Below are positions 24,450 to 32,393 of a stretch of DNA of 51,478 nucleotides, one piece after another. Under the pieces are notes generated by a model. That model worked only from the letters and a program-made list of their open reading frames with translations. It did not search any database and was not told the DNA's origin. Numbering within the stretch: position 1 is the stretch's first letter; the number at the start of each line of letters is the position of its first letter. The stretch lies in the NCBI RefSeq assembly GCF_001039005.1, contig NZ_LDWR01000032.1, positions 1 to 51,478 of the forward strand, read 5' to 3'. Made by a program: the position numbers and the translations under genes. Origin of the DNA: Burkholderia cepacia (GTDB lineage: Bacteria; Pseudomonadota; Gammaproteobacteria; Burkholderiales; Burkholderiaceae).

Positions 24450-24941
24450 TCAGTTTCGGTAGAACGGGGAGAACAGCGGTGAGTGTGCAGGCTCTTCCTG
24501 CGAGCGGGGCGGCGGCATCGGACGGCCGCCGCGCTCCTCGTTGTAGCGCGCGACGTCGGCGCGGATCGAACCGGCGCGCAGCGGCACGTTGCCGCCGCCC
24601 GGCGGGCGCGGCATCTGGCGCGCGTCGGCGCTGATCGGACGATACGGGCTTTGCGCGGCGTAATGGCCGTACGACGGCGTCGGCCGCAGCCCCCAGCGGG
24701 AGCCGTAGCTGCTCACGCCGCCGGGGCGCACACCGGCGGGAGGCGGAACGCGGCGCCAGACAGGCCCGCCGCCGGCCTGGCCGTACGCTTGACCGTACGC
24801 GCGCATGTCGCCGCCGCCGAAGCCGTGGCCGCCGAACGCATGACCGCCGTGGGGCGGTTGCGCGAGCGCGAGCGGCATCAGCAGCGTGCCGAGCACGCCT
24901 GCCACCCATCGTCCGATCTTCCGTTTCACCCGTTCCGTCAT
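24450..24941 (-). CDS. Secreted glycine/proline-rich protein of unknown function
   Basis: A 163-residue precursor. The basic start MTERVKRKIGRW and hydrophobic VAGVLGTLLMPLALAQ look like a signal peptide (cleavage near residue 27). The mature part begins with Gly/His repeats (HGGHAFGGHGFGGG), then tyrosine and proline-rich segments (RAYGQAYGQAGGG, PPAGVRPGGVSSYGSRWG), and ends with SPLFSPFYRN. No known domain. Codon use is typical of the genome. No clear ribosome site. It may be a cell-envelope or matrix protein; the His-rich start could bind metal. Confidence 0.65.
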   Translation of the reverse strand: MTERVKRKIGRWVAGVLGTLLMPLALAQPPHGGHAFGGHGFGGGDMRAYGQAYGQAGGGPVWRRVPPPAGVRPGGVSSYGSRWGLRPTPSYGHYAAQSPYRPISADARQMPRPPGGGNVPLRAGSIRADVARYNEERGGRPMPPPRSQEEPAHSPLFSPFYRN

Positions 24942-25287
24942 CGTTCAGTGCCTGTCCACGCCCGCCGCCGGCTCCTTTCGGCCGACCCAAGGCTTTCAGC
25001 AGTAATTTATGAGCGGCCCGAAAATGTGTCGAGCCAAAAAGTGTTATGTCACGGGCATCGGTGTAACACCATGTTACTGCTAGGTTTTTTCACTTCAGGG
25101 CGCGAACGCGACAGAACATTTTTCTGCCGTTTTGCGCATTGCCGGGCGTGAGCGGTGGTCGTTGTCACATGCAATCGATTCATCAATCGATTCTCACAAT
25201 GAATTTGTGTAGTGAATGACCAACCGGGACAATAACGCCATCCGCGCGCGCGACGCGCGCCTTCGTCGTTTCCGAATCGAGTTTCCG
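24942..25287. other. 346-bp divergent gap with a direct repeat
   Basis: Less GC-rich than its neighbours. CAATCGATTC occurs twice (25172-25181 and 25184-25193), offset by 12 bp, about 95 bp ahead of the YfeH-like start. An imperfect palindrome, GTAACACCATGTTAC, lies near 25061-25077. Either could be an operator. No gene is visible. Confidence 0.45.
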
Positions 25288-26322
25288 ATGGCCCGTCCCC
25301 GTTTTCTTCCCGACAACTTCACGCTCGCGCTGGTCGGCACCGTCGTGCTCGCGAGCCTCCTGCCTTGCCGCGGCCCGGCCGCCCATGCGTTCAACTGGGC
25401 GACCAACATCGCCGTCGGCCTGCTGTTCTTCCTGCACGGCGCGAAGCTGTCGCGCGAAGCCGTCGTCGCGGGCGCGACCCACTGGCGGCTGCACGCGGTC
25501 GTGCTGCTCAGCACGTTCGCGCTGTTCCCGCTGCTCGCTCTCGCGCTGAAACCCGTGCTGCAGCCGCTCGTCACGCCGACGCTTTATGCAGGTGTGCTGT
25601 TCCTGTGCACGCTGCCGTCGACGGTCCAGTCGTCGATCGCCTTCACGTCGATCGCGAAGGGCAACGTGCCGGCCGCCGTGTGCGCGGCATCCGCGTCGAG
25701 CCTGCTCGGGATCTTCGTCACGCCGGCGCTCGTCGGGCTGATGATCACGTCGCAGTCGGCCGCCGCCGCGTCGCCGTGGAGCACCGTCGGCAGCATCGTG
25801 ATGCAGTTGCTCGTGCCGTTCGTCGCCGGCCAGCTGCTGCGCCCCGTGATCGGCGGCTGGATCGAACGCAACCGCGGCGTGCTGCGCTTCGTCGACCAGG
25901 GCTCGATCCTGCTGGTCGTCTACGTCGCGTTCAGCGAGGCCGTCAACCAGGGCCTGTGGCACCAGATTCCGGCCCACGCGCTCGGCGGCCTGCTGGTCGT
26001 CAACCTCGTGCTGCTCGCGATCGCGCTGCTGCTGACCGCGTTCGTCAGCAAGCGGCTCGGCTTCAACCGCGCCGACCAGATCACGATCATCTTCTGCGGA
26101 TCGAAGAAGAGCCTCGCGGCCGGCGTGCCGATGGCGAAGGTGATCTTCTCGGCGAACGCGGTCGGCGCGATCGTGCTGCCGCTGATGCTGTTCCACCAGA
26201 TCCAGCTGATGGCGTGTGCGGCGCTCGCGCAGCGCTGGGGCGCGCGCGACATGAGCGGCGAGCGCGGCGGGCAGGACGATGCGACGCCCGCGCCCGGCAC
26301 GCTGAGCGCGGGCAAGCGCTGA
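25288..26322 (+). CDS. YfeH-type bile acid:sodium symporter-like transporter
   Basis: A 344-residue inner-membrane protein of the SBF-like family (BASS superfamily), closest in pattern to E. coli YfeH. About ten hydrophobic helices. Signature stretches are LLFFLHGAKLSREA near the start, LPSTVQSSIAFTSIAKGN, CAASASSLLGIFVTPAL and FCGSKKSLAAGVPMAKV, the last forming the conserved C-terminal crossover motif. I chose the ATG at 25288 because MARPRFLPDNFTLALV aligns with the YfeH start; an earlier ATG at 25216 adds a charged tail. Substrate unknown. Confidence 0.88.
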   Translation: MARPRFLPDNFTLALVGTVVLASLLPCRGPAAHAFNWATNIAVGLLFFLHGAKLSREAVVAGATHWRLHAVVLLSTFALFPLLALALKPVLQPLVTPTLYAGVLFLCTLPSTVQSSIAFTSIAKGNVPAAVCAASASSLLGIFVTPALVGLMITSQSAAAASPWSTVGSIVMQLLVPFVAGQLLRPVIGGWIERNRGVLRFVDQGSILLVVYVAFSEAVNQGLWHQIPAHALGGLLVVNLVLLAIALLLTAFVSKRLGFNRADQITIIFCGSKKSLAAGVPMAKVIFSANAVGAIVLPLMLFHQIQLMACAALAQRWGARDMSGERGGQDDATPAPGTLSAGKR

Positions 26323-26437
26323 CGCACGCAGCGACGCGATGCACCACCGGCGCCCATTGCGTCACGAAATCTTCATTCAATTCTCCGCGAGCGGTGCCGT
26401 TAAGCCGGGCGTCCCGTCGATTCGGCTGCCCTCGCCC

Positions 26438-28276
26438 ATGCCCGCGCTCCACCCCGCCCCCGCTGCCGTCAGCACCGCGCGCCTGATCGCGGACCGCGCG
26501 CTCGCCGCCGTCTTCCAGCCGATCGTCGACCTCGGATCGGGGACCGTCGTCGGTTACGAGGGCCTGATACGCGGCCCGCGCGGCACCGATCTCGAACAGC
26601 CCGCCGCGCTGTTCGCGCAGGCCGCGCGCGAAGGCGCAACCATCGCGCTCGAACAGGCCGCCGCGCGCACCTGTCTCGACGCGTTCGCGGCGCTCGGCTG
26701 CGACGGCAAGCTGTTCCTCAACTTCAGCGCGGGCACGATCCTGCAGCTCGCGCGCGAACGCGAGCGCGCACGCCTGCTGCTCGGCCGCGCGCGGGTCGGC
26801 GCCGAGCGCATCGTGATCGAGCTGACCGAGCAGAACGCGGTGCCGGACATCGCGCACATCGGGCCGGCGGTCGCCTCGCTGCGCGACGCCGGCATTCAGT
26901 TCGCGCTCGACGACTACGGCACCGCGAACGCGAGCATGAACCTGTGGCTGCGCCTGCATCCGGACGTCGTGAAGATCGACCGCTTCTTCATCCACGACAT
27001 CGCGCGCGACCCGCTCAAGTTCGAGGCCGTGAAAGCGATGCAGCACTTCGCGCACGCGAGCGGCGCGCAATTGATCGCGGAAGGCATCGAGAACGAATGC
27101 GACCTGATCGTCGTGCGCGACATGGGCATCTGCTGCGTGCAGGGCTTCCTGCTCGGCCGGCCGAACGCGCAGCCGTCGCGGGTCGTCGCGCCGGCCGCGC
27201 GCGACGCGATCCGCGCGCCGCACATCGCGGTGTTTCCCGGCGCGACGCGCACCGTGCGGCCGGCCGGCACGATCGCCGCGAAGATGCTCGTCTCCGCGCC
27301 GGCGCTGTCGCGCGACGCGACCAGCAACGACGTGCTCGACCTGTTCAACCGGATGCCCGAGCTGCACGCGGTCGCGCTCGTCGAACGCGGGCGGCCCGTC
27401 GCGCTCGTGAATCGCCGCGGCTTCATCGACCGCTTCGCGCTGCCGTACCACCGCGAGGTGTTCGGGAAGAAGCCGTGCCTGCAGTTCGCGAACGACGCGC
27501 CGCTGATGATCGACAACGCGACGACGTTCGAGCAGCTCGCGATGCTGCTCGCGAGCCACGACCAGCGCTATCTCGCGGACGGCTTCGTGATCACCGAACA
27601 CGGCCGCTACGTCGGGCTCGGTACCGGCGAGAGCCTGGTGCGCGCGGTGACCGAGATGCGCATCGAGGCCGCGCGTTACGCGAATCCGCTGACGTTCCTG
27701 CCCGGCAACATCCCGATCAGCGCGCACATCGACCGCCTGCTGCAGCGCGACGCCGGCTTTCATGCGTGCTACGTCGACCTGAACCAGTTCAAGCCGTTCA
27801 ACGACCAGTACGGCTACTGGCAGGGCGACGAGGTGCTGAAATTCGCCGCGACGGTGCTGGCCGGCGTGTGCGATCCACAGCGCGACTTTCTCGGGCACGT
27901 CGGCGGCGACGATTTCCTCGTGCTGTTCCAGCACGACGACTGGCACGCGCGCGCCACCGACGCGATCGCGCGCTTCAACGACGGCGCGCAACTCTTCTAC
28001 ACGCAGGCCGACCGGGAGGCGGGCGGGCTGCGCGGCGAGGACCGCCACGGCAACCCGGCGTTCTTCGGCTTCGTGACGATGGCGATCGGCGCGGTCGGCG
28101 TGCCGGCCGGCGCGCACGGCACGCAGCGCTACGGCAGCGACGAGATCGCGTCGGTCGCGGCGCTCGCGAAGCGGCGTGCTAAGCAGCAGCCGGACGGGCT
28201 CGCGGTCGTCGATCTCGACGCGGGGCGCGCCGCGCTGCGCAATCGCGGCGAACCGCCGGCCGCGGCGATGCGCTGA
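26438..28276 (+). CDS. EAL-CBS-GGDEF protein of cyclic-di-GMP signalling
   Basis: A 612-residue cytoplasmic protein. The EAL domain (about residues 12-255) has YEGLIR (E41), ELTEQN, LDDYGTANAS, VVKIDRFF, IAEGIEN and QGFLLGRP, so most phosphodiesterase metal ligands appear present although EAL reads EGL. A CBS-like pair follows (about 285-410: VALVERGRPVALVNR, LADGFVITEHGRYVG). The C-terminal GGDEF domain (about 420-600) has GGDDF (489-493) in place of GGDEF. I prefer the ATG at 26438 over 26339 because third-position GC is low before it. It could hydrolyse c-di-GMP under CBS control; the GGDDF side may be a sensor rather than a cyclase. Confidence 0.88.
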   Translation: MPALHPAPAAVSTARLIADRALAAVFQPIVDLGSGTVVGYEGLIRGPRGTDLEQPAALFAQAAREGATIALEQAAARTCLDAFAALGCDGKLFLNFSAGTILQLARERERARLLLGRARVGAERIVIELTEQNAVPDIAHIGPAVASLRDAGIQFALDDYGTANASMNLWLRLHPDVVKIDRFFIHDIARDPLKFEAVKAMQHFAHASGAQLIAEGIENECDLIVVRDMGICCVQGFLLGRPNAQPSRVVAPAARDAIRAPHIAVFPGATRTVRPAGTIAAKMLVSAPALSRDATSNDVLDLFNRMPELHAVALVERGRPVALVNRRGFIDRFALPYHREVFGKKPCLQFANDAPLMIDNATTFEQLAMLLASHDQRYLADGFVITEHGRYVGLGTGESLVRAVTEMRIEAARYANPLTFLPGNIPISAHIDRLLQRDAGFHACYVDLNQFKPFNDQYGYWQGDEVLKFAATVLAGVCDPQRDFLGHVGGDDFLVLFQHDDWHARATDAIARFNDGAQLFYTQADREAGGLRGEDRHGNPAFFGFVTMAIGAVGVPAGAHGTQRYGSDEIASVAALAKRRAKQQPDGLAVVDLDAGRAALRNRGEPPAAAMR

Positions 28277-28643
28277 ACGGCGGGCGACTGCCGTTCGCGA
28301 ATACGGCGGCGCCTCGTGCGAACGGGGCAAACGTCCGCCCGTCTTCCGCCGGGCCGTTGCGCACCGGCTTCCGACCGGCCCGTGCAGGCCACCGAGCCCC
28401 CGCGTGGACGCGCGAGGCGCGCTCGCTTCCCGTCCACTTCCCGCCCGCCGTGCGCGCCGCCACGCACCCGCACGGTCACCTTGCCTTTTTCGCGTTTTGT
28501 TTAGTATTTTTAGTAACGTCGTTTTCGCAGATTAGCGCCTAAATGCCCGTAATTTTCGGGTATTCCCCGGTTATCCGGCCCGAATTCCGCGATACGTTTT
28601 ACTATACAATCGCTTTCACCCTAAACAAACCGGACCCCGAACG
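28277..28643. other. 367-bp gap with an AT-rich promoter region for the lacI operon
   Basis: The first 200 bp are GC-rich with nothing recognisable. From 28485 the DNA is AT-rich, with two TTTAGTA-like copies near 28499-28515 and a CCCG/CGGG hairpin around 28547-28561. A -10-like TACAAT lies at 28605-28610, 33 bp before the lacI start. A LacI-family operator is expected here, but I cannot fix one palindrome with confidence. Confidence 0.45.
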
Positions 28644-29663
28644 ATGGGTACCACCATTCGCGATGTGGCGCGGGCGGCAGAGGTCTCGATCGGCACCGTC
28701 TCCCGCGCGCTGAAAAACCAGCCGGGCCTGTCCGAAGCAACGCGTGCGCGCATCGTCGAGATCGCGCAGCAACTCGGCTACGATCCCGCGCAGTTGCGGC
28801 CGCGCATCCGCCGGCTCACCTTCCTGCTGCACCGCCAGCACAACCGCTTTCCCGCGAGCCCGTTCTTCTCGCACGTGCTGCACGGCGTCGAGGATGCATG
28901 CCGCGAACGCGGCATCGTGCCGACGCTGCTCACGGTCGGCCCGAACGACGACGTGCTGCGCCAGATGCGTCCGCACGCGCCCGACGCGATCGCGGTGGCC
29001 GGCTTCATCGAGCCCGAGACGATCGAGGCGCTCGCCGCGACCGGCCGGCCGCTCGTGCTGATCGACCTGTGGGCGCCCGGGCTGCGTTCGGTCAACATCG
29101 ACAACGCGACGGGCGCCGCGCTCGCGATGCGCCACCTGCTGGCCACCGGCCGCTCGCGGATCGCGTTCATCGGCGGCTCGCCCGCGCACTACAGCATCGC
29201 GCAGCGCGCGATCGGCTACCGGCGCGCGTTCTTCGAGGCTGGGCGGCTGTTCGATCCCGCGTACGAAGTGACGATCGACGCGGGGCTCGACCCCGACACG
29301 GGCGCCGCGCGTGCGATGGAGCAACTGCTCGACGCGCCGGGCCCGCGCCCCGAAGCCGTGTTCGCGTACAACGACGCGGCCGCGCTGGCCGCGCAGCGCG
29401 TGTGCACCGCGCGCGGCCTGCGGATTCCGGACGACATCGCGATCGTCGGCTTCGACAACATCCCGGCCGCCGCGCACGCGAGCCCGCCGCTCACGACGCT
29501 CGCGGTCGACAAGGAAGCGCTCGGCCGCCGCGGCGTCGAGCTGTTGCTCGCCGAGTCTCCCGAGCGCACCGAGCTTTCCCTGCCCGTCGAGCTGATCGTG
29601 CGGGCCAGCAGCCAGCCCGCCGGCTCCCCGGCACTCGATATCGCCACGGCCACCGAATCATGA
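28644..29663 (+). CDS. LacI-family transcriptional regulator
   Basis: A 339-residue repressor. The N-terminal helix-turn-helix and hinge (about residues 3-58) read TIRDVARAAEVSIGTVSRAL, then NQPGLSEATRARI and AQQLGYDPAQLRPRIR. A periplasmic-binding-like effector domain follows (about 60-330), with RSRIAFIGGSPAHYSIAQR and DDIAIVGFDNIPAAAHASPP, hallmark LacI/GalR segments. Its stop overlaps the next start (ATGA), so the regulator is cotranscribed with the isomerase and kinase genes it presumably controls in response to a sugar. Confidence 0.94.
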   Translation: MGTTIRDVARAAEVSIGTVSRALKNQPGLSEATRARIVEIAQQLGYDPAQLRPRIRRLTFLLHRQHNRFPASPFFSHVLHGVEDACRERGIVPTLLTVGPNDDVLRQMRPHAPDAIAVAGFIEPETIEALAATGRPLVLIDLWAPGLRSVNIDNATGAALAMRHLLATGRSRIAFIGGSPAHYSIAQRAIGYRRAFFEAGRLFDPAYEVTIDAGLDPDTGAARAMEQLLDAPGPRPEAVFAYNDAAALAAQRVCTARGLRIPDDIAIVGFDNIPAAAHASPPLTTLAVDKEALGRRGVELLLAESPERTELSLPVELIVRASSQPAGSPALDIATATES

Positions 29664-30940
29664 ACATGCCCCCGGTCCAACCCTGCACGGCCGCGCCGGC
29701 CGCCCACACGCAAGCCGCGCCGTTCGTCGCGAGCTTCCGCGATCCGTCGTTCCTGCTGTCGCACATCGAGGACACGCTGCGCTTCTACGCGACGAACGCG
29801 TTCGACCCGACGGGCGGCTTCTACCACTACTTCCGCGACGACGGCAGCATCTACAACCGCACGTCGCGCCACCTCGTCAGCAGCTGCCGGTTCGTCTTCA
29901 ACTACGCGATGGCGTACCGGCATTTCGGCGATCCGCGTCACCTCGAGTACGCGCGCCATGGGCTGCGCTTCCTGCGCGACGCGCACTGGGACGACGAACT
30001 GCAGGGCTACGACTGGGAACTCGACTGGCGCGACGGCGCGAAGCGCGCGACGCTCGACGGCGCGCGCCACTGCTACGGGCTCGCGTTCGTGCTGCTCGCG
30101 GCCTCGCACGCGACGATGGCCGGCATCGACGAGGCGCGCCCGCTGATCGCGGCGACCTACGAACTGGCCGAGCACCGCTTCTGGGACGCGGCCGCGGGCC
30201 TGTATGCGGACGACGCAACGCCGAACTGGATCGTGTCGTCGTACCGCGGCCAGAACGCGAACATGCACATGACGGAAGCGCTGCTCGCGGCCTACGAGGC
30301 GACCGGCCACCTCACTTACCTCGATCGCGCGGAAAAGCTCGCGAGCCACATCACGCAGCGCCAGGCCGCGCTGTCGGGCGGGCTCGTGTGGGAGCACTAC
30401 CATGCGGACTGGTCGGTCGACTGGGACTACAACAAGGAAGATAGCTCGAACATCTTCCGTCCGTGGGGCTTCCAGCCCGGGCACCAGACCGAATGGGCGA
30501 AGCTGCTGCTGATCCTCGACCGGCACCGCCCGCTCGACTGGCTCGTGCCGCGCGCGGCCGAGCTGTTCGACGCGGCGCTGACGCACGCGTGGGACGCCGA
30601 TCACGGCGGCCTGTACTACGGCTTCGGCCCCGACTTCACGATCTGCGACCACAACAAGTACTTCTGGGTGCAGGCGGAAACCTTCGCGGCGGCCGCGATG
30701 CTCGGCGCACGCACCGGCAGCGAACGCTTCTGGGACTGGTACGACGAGATCTGGCGTTATAGCTGGACGCACTTCGTCGATCACCGCTACGGCGCGTGGT
30801 ACCGGATCCTCACCTGCGACAACCGCAAGTACAGCGACGAGAAGAGCCCTGCCGGCAAGACCGACTATCACACGATGGGCGCGTGCTACGACGTGCTCGC
30901 GACCCTCGCACGCACGGTGCGCAGCGAGCCGACGCAATGA
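29660..30940 (+). CDS. AGE-family sugar isomerase/epimerase (mannose isomerase-like)
   Basis: A 426-residue (alpha/alpha)6-barrel enzyme of the N-acylglucosamine 2-epimerase family. Recognisable segments are GGFYHYFRDDGSIYN, RHLVSSCRFVFNYAMAYRHF, ARHCYGLAFVLLAASHAT, GQNANMHMTEALLAAYEATG, WGFQPGHQTEWAKLLLIL and HGGLYYGF, resembling YihS and bacterial mannose isomerases more than true GlcNAc epimerases. Neighbours favour an aldose-ketose isomerisation: a PfkB kinase overlaps its end and a LacI regulator its start. Both junctions are ATGA overlaps. Mannose to fructose is my best guess. Confidence 0.88.
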   Translation: MNMPPVQPCTAAPAAHTQAAPFVASFRDPSFLLSHIEDTLRFYATNAFDPTGGFYHYFRDDGSIYNRTSRHLVSSCRFVFNYAMAYRHFGDPRHLEYARHGLRFLRDAHWDDELQGYDWELDWRDGAKRATLDGARHCYGLAFVLLAASHATMAGIDEARPLIAATYELAEHRFWDAAAGLYADDATPNWIVSSYRGQNANMHMTEALLAAYEATGHLTYLDRAEKLASHITQRQAALSGGLVWEHYHADWSVDWDYNKEDSSNIFRPWGFQPGHQTEWAKLLLILDRHRPLDWLVPRAAELFDAALTHAWDADHGGLYYGFGPDFTICDHNKYFWVQAETFAAAAMLGARTGSERFWDWYDEIWRYSWTHFVDHRYGAWYRILTCDNRKYSDEKSPAGKTDYHTMGACYDVLATLARTVRSEPTQ

Positions 30941-31845
30941 GCGGCGGCACGTTTCCGGCTTTCGTGTCGGCGGGCGACATCCTGACCGACATGGTGCGGG
31001 CGGGCGATGCGCAGTGGACGTCGGTGCCGGGCGGCGCCGGCTGGAACGTCGCACGCGCGGTCGCGCGGCTCGGCGTGCCGAGTGCGCTCGCGGGCTCGAT
31101 CGGCGAGGACTGCTTCTCCGACGCGCTGTGGCACACGAGCGAAGCGGCCGGGCTCGACCTGCGCTTCCTGCAACGCGTCGCGCGGCCGCCGCTGCTCGCG
31201 ATCGTCCACGAGACGCGGCCGCCCGCGTACTTCTTCATCGGCGAAGCGAGCGCCGATCTCGCATTCGATCCCGCGCGGCTGCCGGCCGGCTGGACCGACC
31301 ACGTGAAATGGGCGCATTTCGGCTGCATCAGCCTCGTGCGCGAACCGCTCGCGGGCACGCTGGCCGCGCTCGCGGCCGACCTGCATGCGCGCGGCGTGAA
31401 GATCAGCTTCGACCCGAACGTCCGGAACCTGATGACGGCCGCGTACCGGCCGACGCTGGAGAAGATGGCCGGGCTCGCCGACCTGATCAAGGTATCCGAC
31501 GAGGATCTGCGGCACCTGTTCGGCGGCGACGGCCCCGACGCGGTCGCGGCGGTGCGCGCGCTGAACCCACGCGCGGCCGTGCTGGTCACGCGCGGCGCGC
31601 AGGCGGCGACGCTCTACGCGGACGGCGACGTGCACGAAGCCAGCCCGCCGCGCGTCGAGGTGGCCGACACCGTCGGCGCGGGCGACGCGTCGATCGGCGG
31701 CATGCTGTTCAGCCTGATGGCCGCGCCGCAGCGCGCGTGGCGCGAGCATCTCGGGTTCGCGCTGGCGGCGGGCGCCGCCGCATGCCGGCACACGGGCGCG
31801 CACGCGCCGACGCTCGACGAGGTGGTCGCGCTGATCGAGCGCTGA
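30937..31845 (+). CDS. PfkB-family sugar kinase, probable fructokinase
   Basis: A 302-residue ribokinase-fold kinase. The N-terminal VPGGAGWNVARAVARLG is PfkB signature 1; VEVADTVGAGDASIGGML is signature 2 with catalytic base D250 and the anion hole. FDPNVRNLM and KVSDEDLRHLF mark the usual substrate and hinge regions. The start overlaps the isomerase stop (ATGA). In this setting it would phosphorylate the ketose released by the isomerase, for example fructose to fructose-6-phosphate. An 11-bp tandem duplication spans the stop codon. No sugar transporter is in the operon. Confidence 0.9.
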   Translation: MSGGTFPAFVSAGDILTDMVRAGDAQWTSVPGGAGWNVARAVARLGVPSALAGSIGEDCFSDALWHTSEAAGLDLRFLQRVARPPLLAIVHETRPPAYFFIGEASADLAFDPARLPAGWTDHVKWAHFGCISLVREPLAGTLAALAADLHARGVKISFDPNVRNLMTAAYRPTLEKMAGLADLIKVSDEDLRHLFGGDGPDAVAAVRALNPRAAVLVTRGAQAATLYADGDVHEASPPRVEVADTVGAGDASIGGMLFSLMAAPQRAWREHLGFALAAGAAACRHTGAHAPTLDEVVALIER

Positions 31846-31940
31846 TCGAGCGCCGACCGGGCCGTTCGGTCACCGATAAGCGCCGCTGTACATGCTGCGC
31901 CGCAGTGCTACGATGAAGTGTCGTTTTGCGGGAGAGCACG

Positions 31941-32162
31941 ATGGACACCAACACGTTCACGAAAGGCATCTACACGGCCAAGGCGCATACCCAGCATTCG
32001 GCCAACGGGCAGTTCCAGGGTTACGTGATCCTCTCGCGGGACGACGGGGACGATACCGAGAACACGCGCTACGACGTCCACTCGACGAGCCCCAGCGAGG
32101 ATGAGGCGTTCGACGAGGCGAAGGCGCTCGCGCACCGGATTCTCGGCGAGATCGAGCTGTAG
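31941..32162 (+). CDS. Small conserved-type protein of unknown function (73 aa)
   Basis: I do not recognise a named family. The product is acidic, begins MDTNTFTKGIYTAKAHTQHS, has a central stretch GQFQGYVILSRDD that looks like beta strands, and ends in a helix (DEAFDEAKALAHRILGEIEL). GGGAGA precedes the ATG at 31941, and codon use is normal, so it is probably real. It stands alone between the kinase and a convergent DUF2905 gene. The layout recalls the 72-residue protein at 40317 (strands followed by a C-terminal helix with a DDAREA-like start), but similarity is weak. Confidence 0.72.
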   Translation: MDTNTFTKGIYTAKAHTQHSANGQFQGYVILSRDDGDDTENTRYDVHSTSPSEDEAFDEAKALAHRILGEIEL

Positions 32163-32186
32163 CGCGCGCCGCCGATTCGGCGCGGC

Positions 32187-32381
32187 TCAGAGCAGCCGCG
32201 CCACCATCGATACCAGCATCGTCAGCACCAGCGTCGACATGAACGGGAACGGGTAGCGCCGCCCGCCGAGCGTCAGCGTGACGTCGCCCGGCATCCGCCC
32301 GATGCCGAGCTTGCCGAGCCACGGCCAGCAGCGTGTCAGGATCATCACCGCGACGAACGACGTCATCAGCCAGCGCAGCAT
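32187..32381 (-). CDS. DUF2905 small membrane protein
   Basis: A 64-residue inner-membrane protein. Two hydrophobic helices (about residues 2-19 and 45-63) flank the family core LGKLGIGRMPGDVTLTLGGR and YPFPFMSTLV, which is the DUF2905 signature. It is encoded 12 bp downstream of the MidA-type methyltransferase on the same strand, an operon-like spacing. Function of the family is unknown. Confidence 0.88.
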   Translation of the reverse strand: MLRWLMTSFVAVMILTRCWPWLGKLGIGRMPGDVTLTLGGRRYPFPFMSTLVLTMLVSMVARLL

Positions 32382-32393
32382 GTGCGGCCCCCG

